From: Lingula anatina | Taxonomy: Eukaryota > Brachiopoda > Lingulata > Lingulida > Lingulidae | NCBI RefSeq assembly: GCF_001039355.2 | Contig: NW_019774380.1 | Location: forward strand, 367,986 to 431,985 | Reading direction: 5' to 3' | Length of the DNA: 64,000 nt | Shown: piece by piece, positions 14,701 through 25,650 of the stretch | How the letters are laid out: each line of letters begins with the position of its first letter | Position numbering within the stretch: the stretch's first letter is position 1 | Notes under the pieces: generated by a model | Databases searched by the model: none | What the model saw: the letters and a program-made list of their open reading frames with translations, nothing else | What the model was told of the DNA's origin: nothing | Made by a program: the position numbers and the translations under genes

Positions 14701-17700
14701 TTGATGTAAAAGCACATGTATATACTCATGAACACACAAACAAATGAAAGACTACACAGAAATTTCAGAAATGTGGACAATTTATATTCATCCTAACTTT
14801 TAAACTAATACTTGTATATGTATACAGTAAAAATCTTCATGTGAAAATTTTTTTCCCTTTTTTTCTTTTGTTAACACATTCACATTAACTACAGTAAAGA
14901 TTTACTGACACAATCAATAGTAGTATGTCAGTTTATTCGAAGCACTAGTATGTAATTCTTTACCTCACTTCTCTCCTAGGCCCTGCATCACGGAGCAGCT
15001 CCACCAAAACTCGCCACAGCATCAATGATGACTCTCCTCACTGGGAACGCACCCCCTCCAGCAAGAGAATCAAGGTGGCAGAGGCCAATAGGATTCTGGA
15101 CAAGTTCAGGAAGGATGGCAGCGAAGAGTCAGAGGCCAGTACTGGTAAGCTATTATGTATTTCTTGATTTCCATATGTAATGAATGATTTTAGAAAGTTT
15201 AGGTCCAATTTACTACTACAATAATAAAAATATTGTTATTCTTACATACAAGGGGATCTTCTCGTAACATGTGCATGAGGCAAGTTTACCTTATTTTTTT
15301 CTAATTTACTTCTTCATCTATTATGTCATGATCACAGTGGCTACGTATACTATGTTCTTTTAAAAATGAAAAATCTGGTGTTAAGCTCACACATCTCTTC
15401 CATGGCTTTTACACAAATTCAACGTGAATCCTCTCTTCATCCATCTCAAGGATCAGGGTACAAGAGTATAGAAGATATTGTGTGTCCTTTTTTTATTTAT
15501 TTATTCATTTATTTATTTATTTATTTATTTATTATTTTATTTTTTTGGTCATGGCCTCTTCTACCAGCATTCTGTCACCTGTCTTATGTTTTTAAGATTC
15601 TGAACACCACCAAGAAGCAGCATGGCACATTTCTATGACATGCTGCTTCTTGGTGGTGTTCAGAATCTTAAAAACAGATTTGCTGCATATTTTTTTTCAG
15701 CTGCCGCCTCCCCCACCCGTGTCCTGCAGAGACAACCTAGCGTGTTCCACACCGCATATATCGCCAAGCAGTACAGCGTTTGTGATGAACTGGACGACAT
15801 TTTATTTGAGACGCTAGAAGACCTGGAGCCACAGGCTTTAGAAGGTAAGGATTGGCTTTTATTTATTATTTATTAAATTTTTTTTTATATGATTATAAAT
15901 TATTATCTGAGATTTCTCTTATCTTTAGAGTTATTTATTAGAGTCTCAGTGGTTCATATATGATGAAGCAAATTTTTTCACCTTTTTTGTACAAGTACAA
16001 AGTTTCGATCTTGAAAAATTCTTGTTGATTGAATGTAGATAGTATTAATCTTTATTCTAATGGATATTAAGAATATTTATGGAGCTGATTACTATAATGA
16101 AACTACAAAAAAATATAGCTGCATATACATGTAAGGAAATAATCAAATGGATTTTAATTTAGACCAAAATTGATACAGGCCATCATGTGAATGCTATAAA
16201 AAAATATACGCACTAGGTAAAGATCTTATGAGAGATCTTTCATAAATAATTTGTAGTTAAATTAGAACATCAATTATGAATGTATATATTCACGTAATAT
16301 ATATGTTATTTTAATATTAAGTTAAGTGACTCAGAATTCTAAGGATGGTTTATTTAGGATGTCAATGAAATGGCTTTTATGTATTTCCTGGAAGATCTGT
16401 CATGACAATTTAATTAAACTACTTATTTTTTCTGTTTTCACATGTTAAGTGGTTTTACATGCTGGAATGGAAGGTAGATGTGGTTCATCTTCATATACTT
16501 ATTAGCTCTCTTTTCTACTGTATATTTGTACCTCAAGTGGTTTTTGATCTTTGAAGTCTGAAGAATACATAGTGAAAGAGCAGTAGGATTTCAGTGTGTT
16601 TAGTGTTTTCATACATAAAAAAAGATTGATAGCTCAGTCTTTTTTGTGTCCTGCTGTAATCACTTTAGGTCTGATTGATACATAGATTACAATTAATGTT
16701 TGCAGTTAACTTAAAATTTGTTTAGGTTTTTAAAGTGGTATATTTTAGTACTGATACACTGTCACTACTGGCATTGTTATAGCTGATGGTTAAGGAAATG
16801 TCTACTGAAATGTTAGATTTAATTAATAGACCAAAATAACTTTTCTAAAATTAATATCAGGGAGTATTTTGAAGAGATTGTTTACTGATCTGGCACAGAG
16901 AAATAGATAATGGCTTAATTTTGAATGGACTGAGGAAGAGGGGGGGGGTCGACTATTTCATAGGTGTATATATTAGCCGTGGTGGTTAGAATTCATGACT
17001 ACCCAATTTCAAGATTTTTTTTCTTTTTTGTGAGCAATTTTCAAAGGTTGCTTGTACTATTTTAAATTTGCAGATTGCAGATAAAATTTTCAACACCTTA
17101 TCATAAAATGCACATATTATTGTAGTATCTACTTTGCTTAAATTCATTTGTAGGAATGTTATTTTATTTTCTAACCTTAGAACTTAAATAACTTGCAGCT
17201 TTATACCTAGTAGTAATACTTAAGAAGGCTGTTTTTAACATTGTTGTGTAAGTGTGGTCATATAAAGGTACGAGATATACTGATGTTGTAATATGTGTAC
17301 CTGTTTTTTCACCTCAGTTGTGAGGAGAAAATTATGGAATTATGTTTTACATTTAATACACAGCTTCTCCCTTCCAGTACTTCACATTATCAATTAAATT
17401 ATGTGGTAATTGAGAATATTTTTAAAATCACAAACTGACTTGTCTGAGTTTTAAAATTTTACTTTGTAAAAGAACAAAGAAAGTAAATTGTGCCTTACAG
17501 AAGTCTAAATTTAAGGGTTGAGCTGTGTATTTTTAAAACATATTGATGTATTGTTGTCTGTATGTAATAACCCCCCCCCCCCCCCCCCGCATATACTTAT
17601 TTTGCATGTAAAAGATATATGTATAAGATATCTCCAATACAAATATGTTTACATGTGGTATCACCAACTTCAGTCTAGTAAACACCACATGTTGTACACA

Positions 17701-20700
17701 AAGGGCGCATTCCCATAGATTTTAGATCGATCTATCCCCGTGGGGAGTCTCACTAGATTACTGTCAGATAATCCAACTTAAATGTCCGTCTCGCCAACTA
17801 CAAGCTGTAAGGGGGTAATTAACTTTCGTGCCCACTCGGCTGACAGCTATTTAGCTTGAACCCCAAGGGAGTTAGGTCGATCTAGTTGGATCGATCTAAT
17901 CTCTGGGAATGGGATCAAAGGCAAAGCACACAATACACATTCGCACACAAAATGTGCAATAACATGCATATTAGTAGAGTTATGCATACACATGGACATT
18001 CCATCTCCCTACCCTGGTCCCAGCAAAAAAAAAAAAAAAAAAAAAAAAAGAAAGAAAGAAAGAAAAAAGAAAAGAAAAAAAGAACATTCAATTGTGTACT
18101 ACGGCCTTCCCTTTAGCCTCTATACACCCATATTTTATATTTCATATTTCAAGTACTAACCACACCCATTGCTTTCTTAATGTAATATCTTCCCTTGTGT
18201 CCCTCTGACAGCTGTGGAGAACAGTCTAACTGTTGCCAATGGGAAAAAGCTGGAAAGTTCTCCATATAGTAAACCACCTGGTTGGCACCGGCGATCCGTC
18301 CACACTCTTGGCGGACCAACCAGGGTCTCTCAGCGCCGTGAACGGATCAGCCAGGAAAGCGTATATACGATAGCCCGGGAAACTGTGGAGGAAGGCGAAG
18401 AGAGCGAGGAGGAGGCTGTTTGTGAGAGGACGGCTTTGCTCCACTCAGAAGGACGCAGTGCTGGCGGTGATGATCGTGAAGATGACGATGATGATGAAGG
18501 TGAAAATAAGTCGTTGATCAACAGCGAAGGTGACCCTCATGATGATGAATACTTTTCAGGTTTGTCACTGCTGCCATGGCAACTGGTTTTGATTGACAGT
18601 TTGGCATTTGGCATTGAAGTCTTGGGAAAGGAATGATGTATTGAGGAGCATTTTCCTTGCCTACTTACATCAAATTGTGATCATTTACTGATGGCCCAAC
18701 AGGACTGAGTTTAAGAACAAAAATTGTTTTATACACCATCTGCAGATATTTTGTGGAACCACTGTATTGTTTTGGTTGTGTGTTATGGTAACCAAACTGA
18801 TGTCTTGTAAAAAGTGTTGTATTGGTCACTTGTTGATGTCCTTGTTGTGGTGCCATCATGTGAAAAAAAAAACCTTGGATGTACATATTGACAAACTGGT
18901 TTGGAAATGGAATTGGGCTCTGAATTCCATTTCCAAGCCAGTTTAGGTATAATTTGTAGGAATAATATGCATGGCATGCTGTCTCAAACCTGAATCCTGT
19001 TCATGTCACATCCACCCGCTATTCCCGTCTCACCAATCACAGTGAACATGACACTTACAGCCCCAATACAACAACGTCCAGAACAGACATGTTTGACACT
19101 ATCACATCTACAACAGTCACACCTTGCACAATGATGCATACAAACCCAGTGTACACAGTATGGCAACCAATGTAGTCATATTCAAGAAACTAGCACAGTG
19201 ATGCATACAAACCCAGTGTGTACACAAAATGGCAAACAGCACTCTGTTTCAATCAATGCAGTCATATTCAAGAAACTTTATTTTCCAGACCACAATCTTT
19301 GACAGAGTTGAAAGTATCAGCTTTGACTTTTATGAATTATATTAATTGAACAGTAATTTTCAAAGTATTAAATTGCCTACTCATAATATGCATGAAAGTT
19401 TCACTTAAACGATATTAGTTTATTTATTTTAACATTATGTTTTATCATTGTCATTGCATATTGTTATTGCATCTTGCATTCCATAATTGATTGGTTGTTG
19501 TTGTAAATACCCTGCATCTTGTGCATTGTACTATTTTTGTTTGTTGCATCATTCTTATTGTCATTGATTTACTTATTGTTTCTGTTGCATTGGTATGTCA
19601 TGTGCATGCTTATTGTTTTGTTGCACTATAGATGTCAGCACCACTCAGTCACAAACGCCTTCGCCCTTCTTTAGACAACGTCACAATCGTGTTTATCATC
19701 GAGGGAAGTTAGTTAGACATAAAGCTTCATATGATGAGGATGTTGCCCAAACATTAACACGTAGGAAAAAACTGACGAGGCAGTCAGCGACTGTCCAGGA
19801 AAGTTTATCAGATAATGAGGAGGAGCAAGGTCAACAGAATATAGGTCAAGGTCAAAATGAGGTCACAGAATGTGAAGGTCACACTGAGGAGGAGAAAAGC
19901 AGTGATGAAGGTGTGTTCTTTAGTTTTTGGTTTAGACCAAATAAATAAAAATAAATGGACCTGATATAAATATGATGAATACTGAATTTTCAATTTGTTG
20001 CATGTGAAATTTGTGGAAAAAGTGAAAGAGAGATTTTAAAAAGTTTTATGAAATTTTAAGAACAATTAGTGATGTTGATGATAAAAATAATTAAATTTGG
20101 GAAGTGCCCTTTATTTCTTTTTAACTAGAGCACAACCAGAGCAAAACTTGTTAAAGCAAAACCAGCAGATTGAGGTGGAAGCTGCTTACTCACTGGGGTA
20201 TCACATATAGCATATTAATGTAAATAAAGCTGACTAAAATGGCACCTGCACTCTTTGATGGTCTCAAAAATGTGTCTTTTTCAAAAACTCCACTATGCAT
20301 ATGTACTTATATACACATTTAAAAGTGTAATAAAAACCAATATATTTCAAAATTAATCTAACATACTTTATATCTAACTTTAACAAAATTAAGAGTTCAG
20401 ACAAGGAATGTTTTTGGTCAGAATTAGGCCTAGTTTATTATTAGACACTTGAATACTAACAGGCAAGGGAATATGACTAATTTGGTTACAACACAAGTTG
20501 CAACTATTTTTTGATAAAAACAGTTCTTTTCAAACAAATTTTTTAACTTAAAAGTCAGTTTGACCAATGTTAATCATTTTTTTAAGAAAATTGTGAAAAT
20601 AACAAATATTTGCATACATTTATTTCACCTGGCATAAATGCACTTCAGACAAGAACTGTTTTAGACCAAAAGTGAGTTGTTTGCACTTCATTGGAGGACC

Positions 20701-23700
20701 AGATTGTCTTGTCTGAACAGTGGTGAAGTGATCCATTAGAACAGGGGCTGCTGCTTGGATTTAGTTTCTTGCATGTGTCCAGGTATTGCATTATGGTCAT
20801 TGCATAATTGTTCTTTCTTTAAACAGGATGTTTGCATTTGAATTATTCTTACATATTATGGGAACAAATTTGCAGGTACTAAACAATGATACATGCAAGA
20901 AATGTTTTGCAATGTTTTTTTTACAATCATTTCAAGGCTGCTTATCTGTTGGCATTTTTTGAATAGATTGAATAAACTAGGGCTGGTTTCCTGCACTTAT
21001 TAACTTCTATTTGAAATTCACGGGTGAAGACAGGGAACAACTCGATCTTTAATCTATAGCGAACCATGGCTTTTTGGAATGATAGTCCAAGCATTATAAA
21101 TTGTGTGATATTTCACTGGGTATGATACGATATAACTGATTTTGTGCTGTGATATCACAGGATTGCGATATTGTGCTAGTTGTGATAGCACATGGCTGTG
21201 ATATTGCTCCAGTAGGGATTTCACAGGGATGTGATATCGAACTTGGAGTGATTTTGCAGAGTTGTGATATTGCACTAGGTGTGATACTATGTGTCTGTGA
21301 TATTGCTCTTGGAGTGATATCATTGGATTGTGATATTGCTCTTGGAGTGATATCATTGGATTGTGATATTGCTCTTGGAGTGATATCATTGGATTGTGAT
21401 ATTGCATTAGGTGAGATATAACCAGGTTGTGGTATTGCTTGACATGGATATAACAGGGTTGTGATATTGCATTAGGTGAGATATTAATATTAACATGGAG
21501 TGGTTACTACCTTCACCTAGCTGCAAAATCATGCATTAGACTCTTTGTGTTAATGTGTGACTTTGTTCTATGATTAACACACTTATGAAATATACAGGAT
21601 TATGTATCCTGTATCCTTATTCTATACAGGATTATATATCCACATGGAGCAGCATTAATATCAGTGATAACATTAGGGTTGTATTTAATTTATTTGACAC
21701 TTAATTGACATTATTTGATGAAGTTGAACTGCTTATTGTTTTGGTGATAGAACTCTGGGTGAAAAGTGTGACAAAGCAGGTCCAGGGAGTAGCATAGAGT
21801 AGTGTTGGGGGGGGGGGGGGGGGCNNNNNNNNNNNNNNNNNNNNNNNNNNNNNNNNNNNNNNNNNNNNNCCCCCCCCCCCCCCCACCTTAAAGTTAACCC
21901 AGGTTCTACACAAGGGAATATGCTGTCTCACGGTTTTCTTGCTCTTTTCATTGCAATGGGGTTCTACATCGATATCAGTCTGCAAATTTTCTTGCTTTCT
22001 CTTCTCCTGATGTATTACAATATATTATATATAGGTGATTGCTGGTTGTCACCTTTTGGCTCATATGATTATAATTGTTTGTTTTAATTATTTGTGTAAA
22101 TAATTATGAGGTAGTTACAAAGTGATAAAATATTTGAGTTTACTTTAACATTTCATGATATTGAGAACCATATTTTGGTTCATACCTTTTTTGATTTTTT
22201 TTTTTTTAATTCCTTTTATGTTCTTGGTAAGGTAGGTACCAATATACACATTTTATCTTTGAGAGAGATTTCACACGTAGAAATGTTCAAACTTTCACAT
22301 TCTCCACCTTAGCTGCTAGTTCTTTCGATGAAGAAACCAACGGGGAGCCTTCGGCATTCATAGAAACTGCAAGTGATGTTAGAACCCATCGCCTTCAGAG
22401 GGCAGATTTCAAGAGTCGTAAAACCTTCAAAGTGAAAAGGATGGGCACCAAGGCATTCAGTAGGCGGAGTCAGAACAGAGACAGGGAGAGAGTGGCAGGG
22501 GTTGGCCCGGAAACCATCGCCATAGCAGCAGAGGAAGTACAACCCACACAGGTCAGTTTCCAGTTTTTATATTTATTTTGAATGTGATGTCTGGTGAGAA
22601 AGGGAGAGAGAGAGAGAAAAGAAAGAGAGAGAGTCAGAACAGTTAAAAATTATCATATACCATTTATAGGTAGAAATTTTAGATTTTCATACAATTGATA
22701 CAGTATGTGGAGACTTAAAATAATGATAAAGATTTTCAAGTTTGAAATACAACATGCATGTACACGGTAAAGCTATAATTTTCAAAATTACAAAGTACAG
22801 TACTCAGTACAATTTAAAGCTTATATACAATTTATAGTTCATATATAATTTTTCCCTGGCAATTCCAAATGTATATACATGTTAATGGAGACGCTACAAT
22901 TTTTATACATTTTCTAGGTCGAGATGCAAGAACTGAAGGAGATTGCAACAGAATGTGTCACGGAACAGGTAGTACCCCAGACCATCATACAGGAAGACAG
23001 TGTCGCAGAACCCGTGGCCCAGTTCAGTGAGTGGACAAAATTCCATCCAATCATAGTTGATGACACACATGATCATGTGATAAACAATATCTCTTGCTAA
23101 AATTATTAAAGCAGTGGGGATTTTAGATTATAACTTCAAATAGGGAAAAATGTAATGCCATTCTTAATTACACATCTATTAGTAACAGACAAGGGACACC
23201 TTACAGCTGATGAATAAATGAAAGCCTGAGTATGTAATACTGTAAATTTAATGCTAGATGTAAATCAATAATTATGGAAATAATGCTTTTATATTACATC
23301 CTGAAGGTCTGTTACGGAAGAGAGGCAGTCATGGCGGATCCGGGATCATATCATCTCCAGTCCTTGAGGATATTCCAGAGGGACTGCAACAGAGATGCTC
23401 CTCTCTGGAAGAGACGGACAAGATCGGGGTGACACCCAGAGCTGGACAAAGCCCCTTGAGAATGGCCGTGAGCAAGTCCCATACTGAATTACATGGAGAA
23501 TTGACCCTGGCTCAGGTGGGGGACAGCTAGGGCTCTTTATCATGGTGCAGTGTATTATTCTGTTTCATACTATTTTGAAGGATTAAAGCTTTGATAAGAA
23601 ATGGAGCCCTCGTGCTAGACACCGCCAGTTAAAGAGATTCATTTTGATAGGTCTAAACAGTTGAAAGTGAACATGTTAAGGACAGTAAAAACCACCCATT

Positions 23701-24261
23701 GCATAATTTTATGTTAGGAGCCGTCAAAATGGGTGTGAAACAGAAAAGTGCACTAGTACCACACAATGTGTCATTTCTGTCATAATGAACACCAAAATAT
23801 CAGACAACCTGTTCATTGCTTTGATTTGAATCTTGACTACATATGGCTTGTGTTGGATTAAAAGTTTGCAAACTTTTTCAGTTGTTCCTTAAAAGTGATG
23901 AATAATGAAGTTATTAATTATATTGCATTTCCAGTCTCCTCCAAAAGGCCGCTACAAGCGCTCTCGTTCAACAGAGAACATCTTGGATGCCTCACGCAGT
24001 GGCGCCCCCAGTGGTGCGCGCTCTAGGATCGCAAGACAGTTGGGAAAGCTGGGGTTGCAGTCATCGCAAAGTATTAGCCGTTCTCCATCTATAAGTCCAC
24101 GTCAGTCGCCAGCAAGGGAAAGCGATCCCCTGCAGAGATACAGCTCTGCGGAGTCAATTCAATCCATTACCAGCAATGAAGGGGCATCCCTGCTGAAAAA
24201 GGAAAGCAAAATTGCAAGGTCTGCAAATCATGGGAAGGGAATGGACTCAACAAGAATTTAA
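699..24261 (+). CDS. UNC80: UNC80, NALCN channel-complex scaffold (C-terminal half, 28 exons)
   Basis: UNC80 is a very large HEAT/armadillo-like scaffold. It binds UNC79 and the NALCN sodium-leak channel at the neuronal plasma membrane and is needed for channel stability and regulation. I recognise it from conserved helical blocks such as RLDTQKAFSALQHK, the segment LQNHVMFVYEELLKLPSFP, FGWSGEIPFFLNVINGALL and ECINMCVTVVAYASDSVRG. The 28 exons found here sum to exactly 4,500 bp with every splice phase matching, giving 1,499 residues and a TAA at 24259-24261. Vertebrate UNC80 is about 3,200 residues, so roughly the N-terminal half lies left of the window. Exon positions are given in the three block entries below. 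Identity is confident. Small exon edges are inferred from GT/AG signals and phase, with no transcript to support them. Confidence 0.93.
812..1027. mobile_element. Short inverted-repeat element family A, copy 1 (MITE-like)
   Basis: About 216 bp in an UNC80 intron. It begins CCATAGATTTTAGATCGATC. The right end, ...TAGGTCGATCTAATCTATGG, is the approximate reverse complement, so it carries terminal inverted repeats of about 20 bp. The middle has no ORF. Copies 2-5 lie at 17709, 25431, 26263 and 57563. Copy 1 differs from copy 5 at only a handful of positions, so this family moved recently. Confidence 0.85.
3924..3952. repeat. (TG)n microsatellite
   Basis: Pure TG dinucleotide run of about 14 units in an UNC80 intron, followed by degenerate TG-rich sequence. 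Confidence 0.95.
5081..5234. mobile_element. Short inverted-repeat element family B, copy 1
   Basis: About 154 bp bounded by CAGGGCTCCGTAACTCGAAA and its imperfect reverse complement ending GAGTTATGGAGCCCTG. Internal sequence includes GAATTGCGA-like subterminal repeats. Two more copies lie at 37365-37513 (same orientation) and 40214-40367 (opposite orientation). It is non-coding and sits in an UNC80 intron. Confidence 0.85.
7591..7649. repeat. (CA)n microsatellite
   Basis: CA dinucleotide array of about 59 bp with one G interruption, in the UNC80 intron between exons 7057-7261 and 7762-7841. Confidence 0.95.
7980..8024. repeat. (TTTA)n array abutting a splice acceptor
   Basis: TTTA repeats run for about 45 bp and end 6 bp before the AG of the exon starting at 8031. 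The array therefore supplies most of the pyrimidine-rich tract. Confidence 0.93.
8195..8622 (+). other. UNC80: GC-AG intron of UNC80
   Basis: The exon ends ...TTGAGAG and the intron starts GCAAGA. No GT is available that keeps both the family sequence (NLLRGLYLTL) and the phase, and the acceptor at 8621-8622 is a normal AG. GC donors with a strong flanking match (AG|GCAAG) are a known minor class. Confidence 0.8.
8623..11845 (+). CDS. UNC80: UNC80 exon block 2
   Basis: Exons: 8623-8678, 8772-8924, 9204-9324, 9669-9887, 10100-10195, 11203-11291, 11683-11845. They encode helical segments including LYLTLSNYPSLAFIPYMK, PVINVCLGILLSED, LNFIV-like NVLMNFIVPLCIRVG, DISYALTIILNTLVPPVKV and GGAALWRFMDFVVTIRSPLF. 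The ends of exons 8772-8924 and 10100-10195 are each repeated in tandem in the downstream intron, so extra donor-like sites follow both. The phase is continuous throughout. Confidence 0.9.
8731..8767. repeat. (ATT)n array abutting a splice acceptor
   Basis: About 12 ATT units end immediately before TTTCAG at the acceptor of the 8772 exon. Confidence 0.93.
8904..9045. repeat. 65-bp tandem duplication spanning an exon end and its donor
   Basis: The unit starting ATGCAGATGGCAGCACTTGG at 8904 is repeated at 8969, and its first 12 bp recur at 9034. The unit holds the last 21 bp of the UNC80 exon plus the GTGAGG donor, so an intact second donor lies 65 bp downstream. Only the first copy is joined to the upstream exon. 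Confidence 0.95.
10192..10400. repeat. 68-bp tandem repeat that includes a donor-like GTAAG
   Basis: Three imperfect units begin with GTAAG at 10196, 10264 and 10332, each followed by TGACATTCATGGTATGATAT-type sequence. The first GTAAG is the real donor of the exon ending at 10195. A partial fourth unit trails off near 10400. Confidence 0.92.
10589..10936. mobile_element. piggyBac-type MITE, family C, copy 1
   Basis: About 348 bp flanked on both sides by TTAA. Terminal inverted repeats are AGGGATAATA and its complement, ending ATTATCCCT. TTAA target duplications are typical of piggyBac transposons and their non-autonomous derivatives. The internal sequence is related, in inverted orientation, to the element at 52112-52466. 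No transposase is present. Confidence 0.82.
11152..11198. repeat. (TTTA)n array abutting a splice acceptor
   Basis: TTTA array of about 47 bp ends just before TTTCCAG at the UNC80 exon starting at 11203. Confidence 0.93.
11846..13674 (+). other. Long UNC80 intron, no gene seen
   Basis: 1.8-kb AT-rich intron. It holds a short ATC/CAT run near 12056-12080 and a 27-bp direct repeat (ATGATACTTATGTTGAAAAG) near 13350-13400. I see no exon or recognisable element. Confidence 0.6.
13675..24261 (+). CDS. UNC80: UNC80 exon block 3 (low-complexity C-terminal tail)
   Basis: Exons: 13675-13824, 14980-15144, 15701-15844, 18212-18559, 19632-19910, 22313-22551, 22918-23026, 23307-23515, 23935-24261. The start of the block keeps family-like sequence (SDELDD-type CDELDDILFETLEDLEPQAL). 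After that the chain becomes charged and serine-rich, with acidic runs in the 18212 exon, basic/serine stretches in the 23935 exon, and few hydrophobic helices. The 18212 exon contains ERTALL, which fits the acidic dileucine pattern [DE]xxxL[LI]. Introns here are the longest in the gene. Any of the tail exons could be alternatively spliced. All begin and end in compatible phase. Confidence 0.85.
13825..14979 (+). other. UNC80 intron, no gene seen
   Basis: 1.15-kb AT-rich intron between exons 13675-13824 and 14980-15144. No exon, mobile element or ordered repeat recognised. Confidence 0.6.
15494..15542. repeat. (TTTA)n microsatellite
   Basis: Array of about 49 bp with one TTCA interruption, 45 bp left of the perfect hairpin at 15587. 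Confidence 0.93.
15587..15676. repeat. Perfect hairpin, 38-bp arms, 14-bp loop
   Basis: Arm 1 (15587-15624) starts TGTTTTTAAGATTCTGAAC. Arm 2 (15639-15676) is its exact reverse complement. The loop is GCACATTTCTATGA. It ends 24 bp before the AG of the UNC80 exon at 15701, so in the pre-mRNA it would form a stable stem right at the branch-point/acceptor region. It could also be a fold-back assembly artefact. Confidence 0.95.
15845..18211 (+). other. Long UNC80 intron with poly-C, a family A element and an A-rich tract
   Basis: 2.37 kb. It holds a run of about 17 C at 17572-17588, inverted-repeat element family A copy 2 at 17709-17912, and an A-rich tract with GA interruptions at 18025-18082. 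The rest is AT-rich and featureless. Confidence 0.7.
17709..17912. mobile_element. Short inverted-repeat element family A, copy 2
   Basis: About 204 bp. The left end is ATTCCCATAGATTTTAGATC. The right end, TCGATCTAATCTCTGGGAAT, is its near reverse complement. The body (for example GGGGAGTCTCACTAGATTAC) matches the other family A copies. Confidence 0.85.
18560..19631 (+). other. UNC80 intron with a short tandem duplication
   Basis: 1.07 kb. A unit of about 70 bp containing GATGCATACAAACCCAGTGT and GTCATATTCAAGAAACT is repeated at about 19132-19190 and 19200-19280. No gene seen. Confidence 0.65.
21149..21480. repeat. 33-bp tandem satellite, about 10 units
   Basis: The unit GTGATATCATTGGATTGTGA... 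repeats every 33 bp. The central three units are nearly identical and the outer ones are increasingly diverged. Because 33 is divisible by three and the unit lacks stops, it stays open in one frame on each strand (an 11-residue repeat). No splice signals or conservation suggest that it is translated. Confidence 0.93.
21806..21883. other. 45-N gap between a G run and a C run
   Basis: About 18 G followed by C leads into N at 21825-21869, and about 14 C follow. A G run and a C run facing each other across a gap suggests sequencing through a homopolymer or inverted structure failed here. Confidence 0.9.
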
Positions 24262-25430
24262 GGAATCCTACAGTTGAGTTAAAGAATTTATGATATGTAC
24301 ACAGACAGAAAAACAAAATTTCGAGGGACCCCAATTGAATATTGGGATTTGACATCCTCTAAAAAAGAAGTGTGGTGCCTGTACTCTGATTGCTTTTAGT
24401 TAAACATCAGTTTGGGATTACAAAATGGACAATACGTGTTACATGATACTTTCAATAATAATGATATTCTTACTTAGAGCTTAAAATGCAGGCCTGTAGC
24501 CAGGGGGTTTGGGAAGTTCAAAAGAACTGCCACTTTTGCTGATAAAAGGTTCCCTCTGGGTAAAATCTGATCTTGGTACATTAAGTTTTTATGGTTAAAG
24601 GTCTACTTTGTCAGAAAAAAAAAACTCCCCCCCCCCTTTGGAATTGCTGGCTACGGGCCTGTGATGCATACAATGTTCCATTTATAAGCATAACAATCTC
24701 AACAATGGTGAGATCAGTACGTACATGTAAAATTTTTTCTGTGGGGAAATTTGATATTATTTATGGTGGAAGAAAGTAGAAAATGAACAAAGCAGGCAGT
24801 GGGTTAAAAATTATGTTGAAATAAACTTATGGGAGACAACAGATCTTACAACACATATATAATGCTTAATATTTTTCTGTGGAGGAAATTGATAGTATTC
24901 ATGGAGGAAGAAAGTAGAATATGAGCAAAGCAGGCAGTGGGTAAAAATTGTTGTAGGAAGACAACAGGTCTTATGACACTGATGTTATGCTTACTATGAG
25001 GTCAGAATCTCTTCCCTTCTATTACAGTGCTTCTTTTTGTAGGAGCCATTATACACATATTTATTATAGTTATATTTCTTATATAGCAGTACTTTTTACT
25101 TATTATTTTTGTCAAGTTTAGTTTTATTCTTTGGGCACTTTTGTGTAGCATTTTATCTTTTTTTGAGGTAATATTGTTCTTTTTTAAAGTCACAAATCAA
25201 AGGCTAGATATCTTTCAGCTATTGTTTCTGTCAATGTAATATAAGGCATTTGATAAAAAAGAAACTTAGTTAAAACCCTTGTATTAATTCTTCACTCTAT
25301 TTATCTTCAGCCACATTAGGTCTTTATGCATTTACATATATGCTTATCAGTCATTTGCAACACTTCAATTCAACATATTTTATAAGATTCATGTTACCAG
25401 TAATATTAATAATGCATGCACACACATACA

Positions 25431-25650
25431 CCCCATTTCCATAGATTTTTAGATCGATCTATCCCTGTGGGGAGTCTCACTAGATTACTGTAAGCTTGGC
25501 CGGCTTAAGAGTCTGTCCCGCCTACTAAAAGCTGCAAGGGGGTAATTAACTATGGTGCTCGCTCGGCTGACTGCAATTTAGCGTGAACCCCCCAGGGAGT
25601 TAGGTCGATCTAAATCTTAATCTCTAGATCGATCTAAATCTCTGGGAAAG
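25431..25650. mobile_element. Short inverted-repeat element family A, copy 3
   Basis: About 220 bp from CCCCATTTCCATAGATTTTT to ...TCTCTGGGAAAG. It matches the family body (GGGGAGTCTCACTAGATTAC, GAGTTAGGTCGATCTAA) with scattered changes. Confidence 0.83.

Larger units (their letters stand above)
19911..22312 (+). other. Long UNC80 intron with satellite and gap
   Basis: 2.4 kb. It contains the 33-bp satellite at 21149-21480 and the N gap flanked by homopolymers at 21806-21883. The remainder is AT-rich with no recognised gene. Confidence 0.7.

Noticed and set aside
21054-21421. Proteins encoded by the 33-bp satellite on either strand
   Set aside because: Openness follows from the repeat length and composition. 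There is no start or splice context, and it is inside an UNC80 intron.
21149-21480. CRISPR-like array
   Set aside because: Units are contiguous with no unique spacers, in an animal intron.
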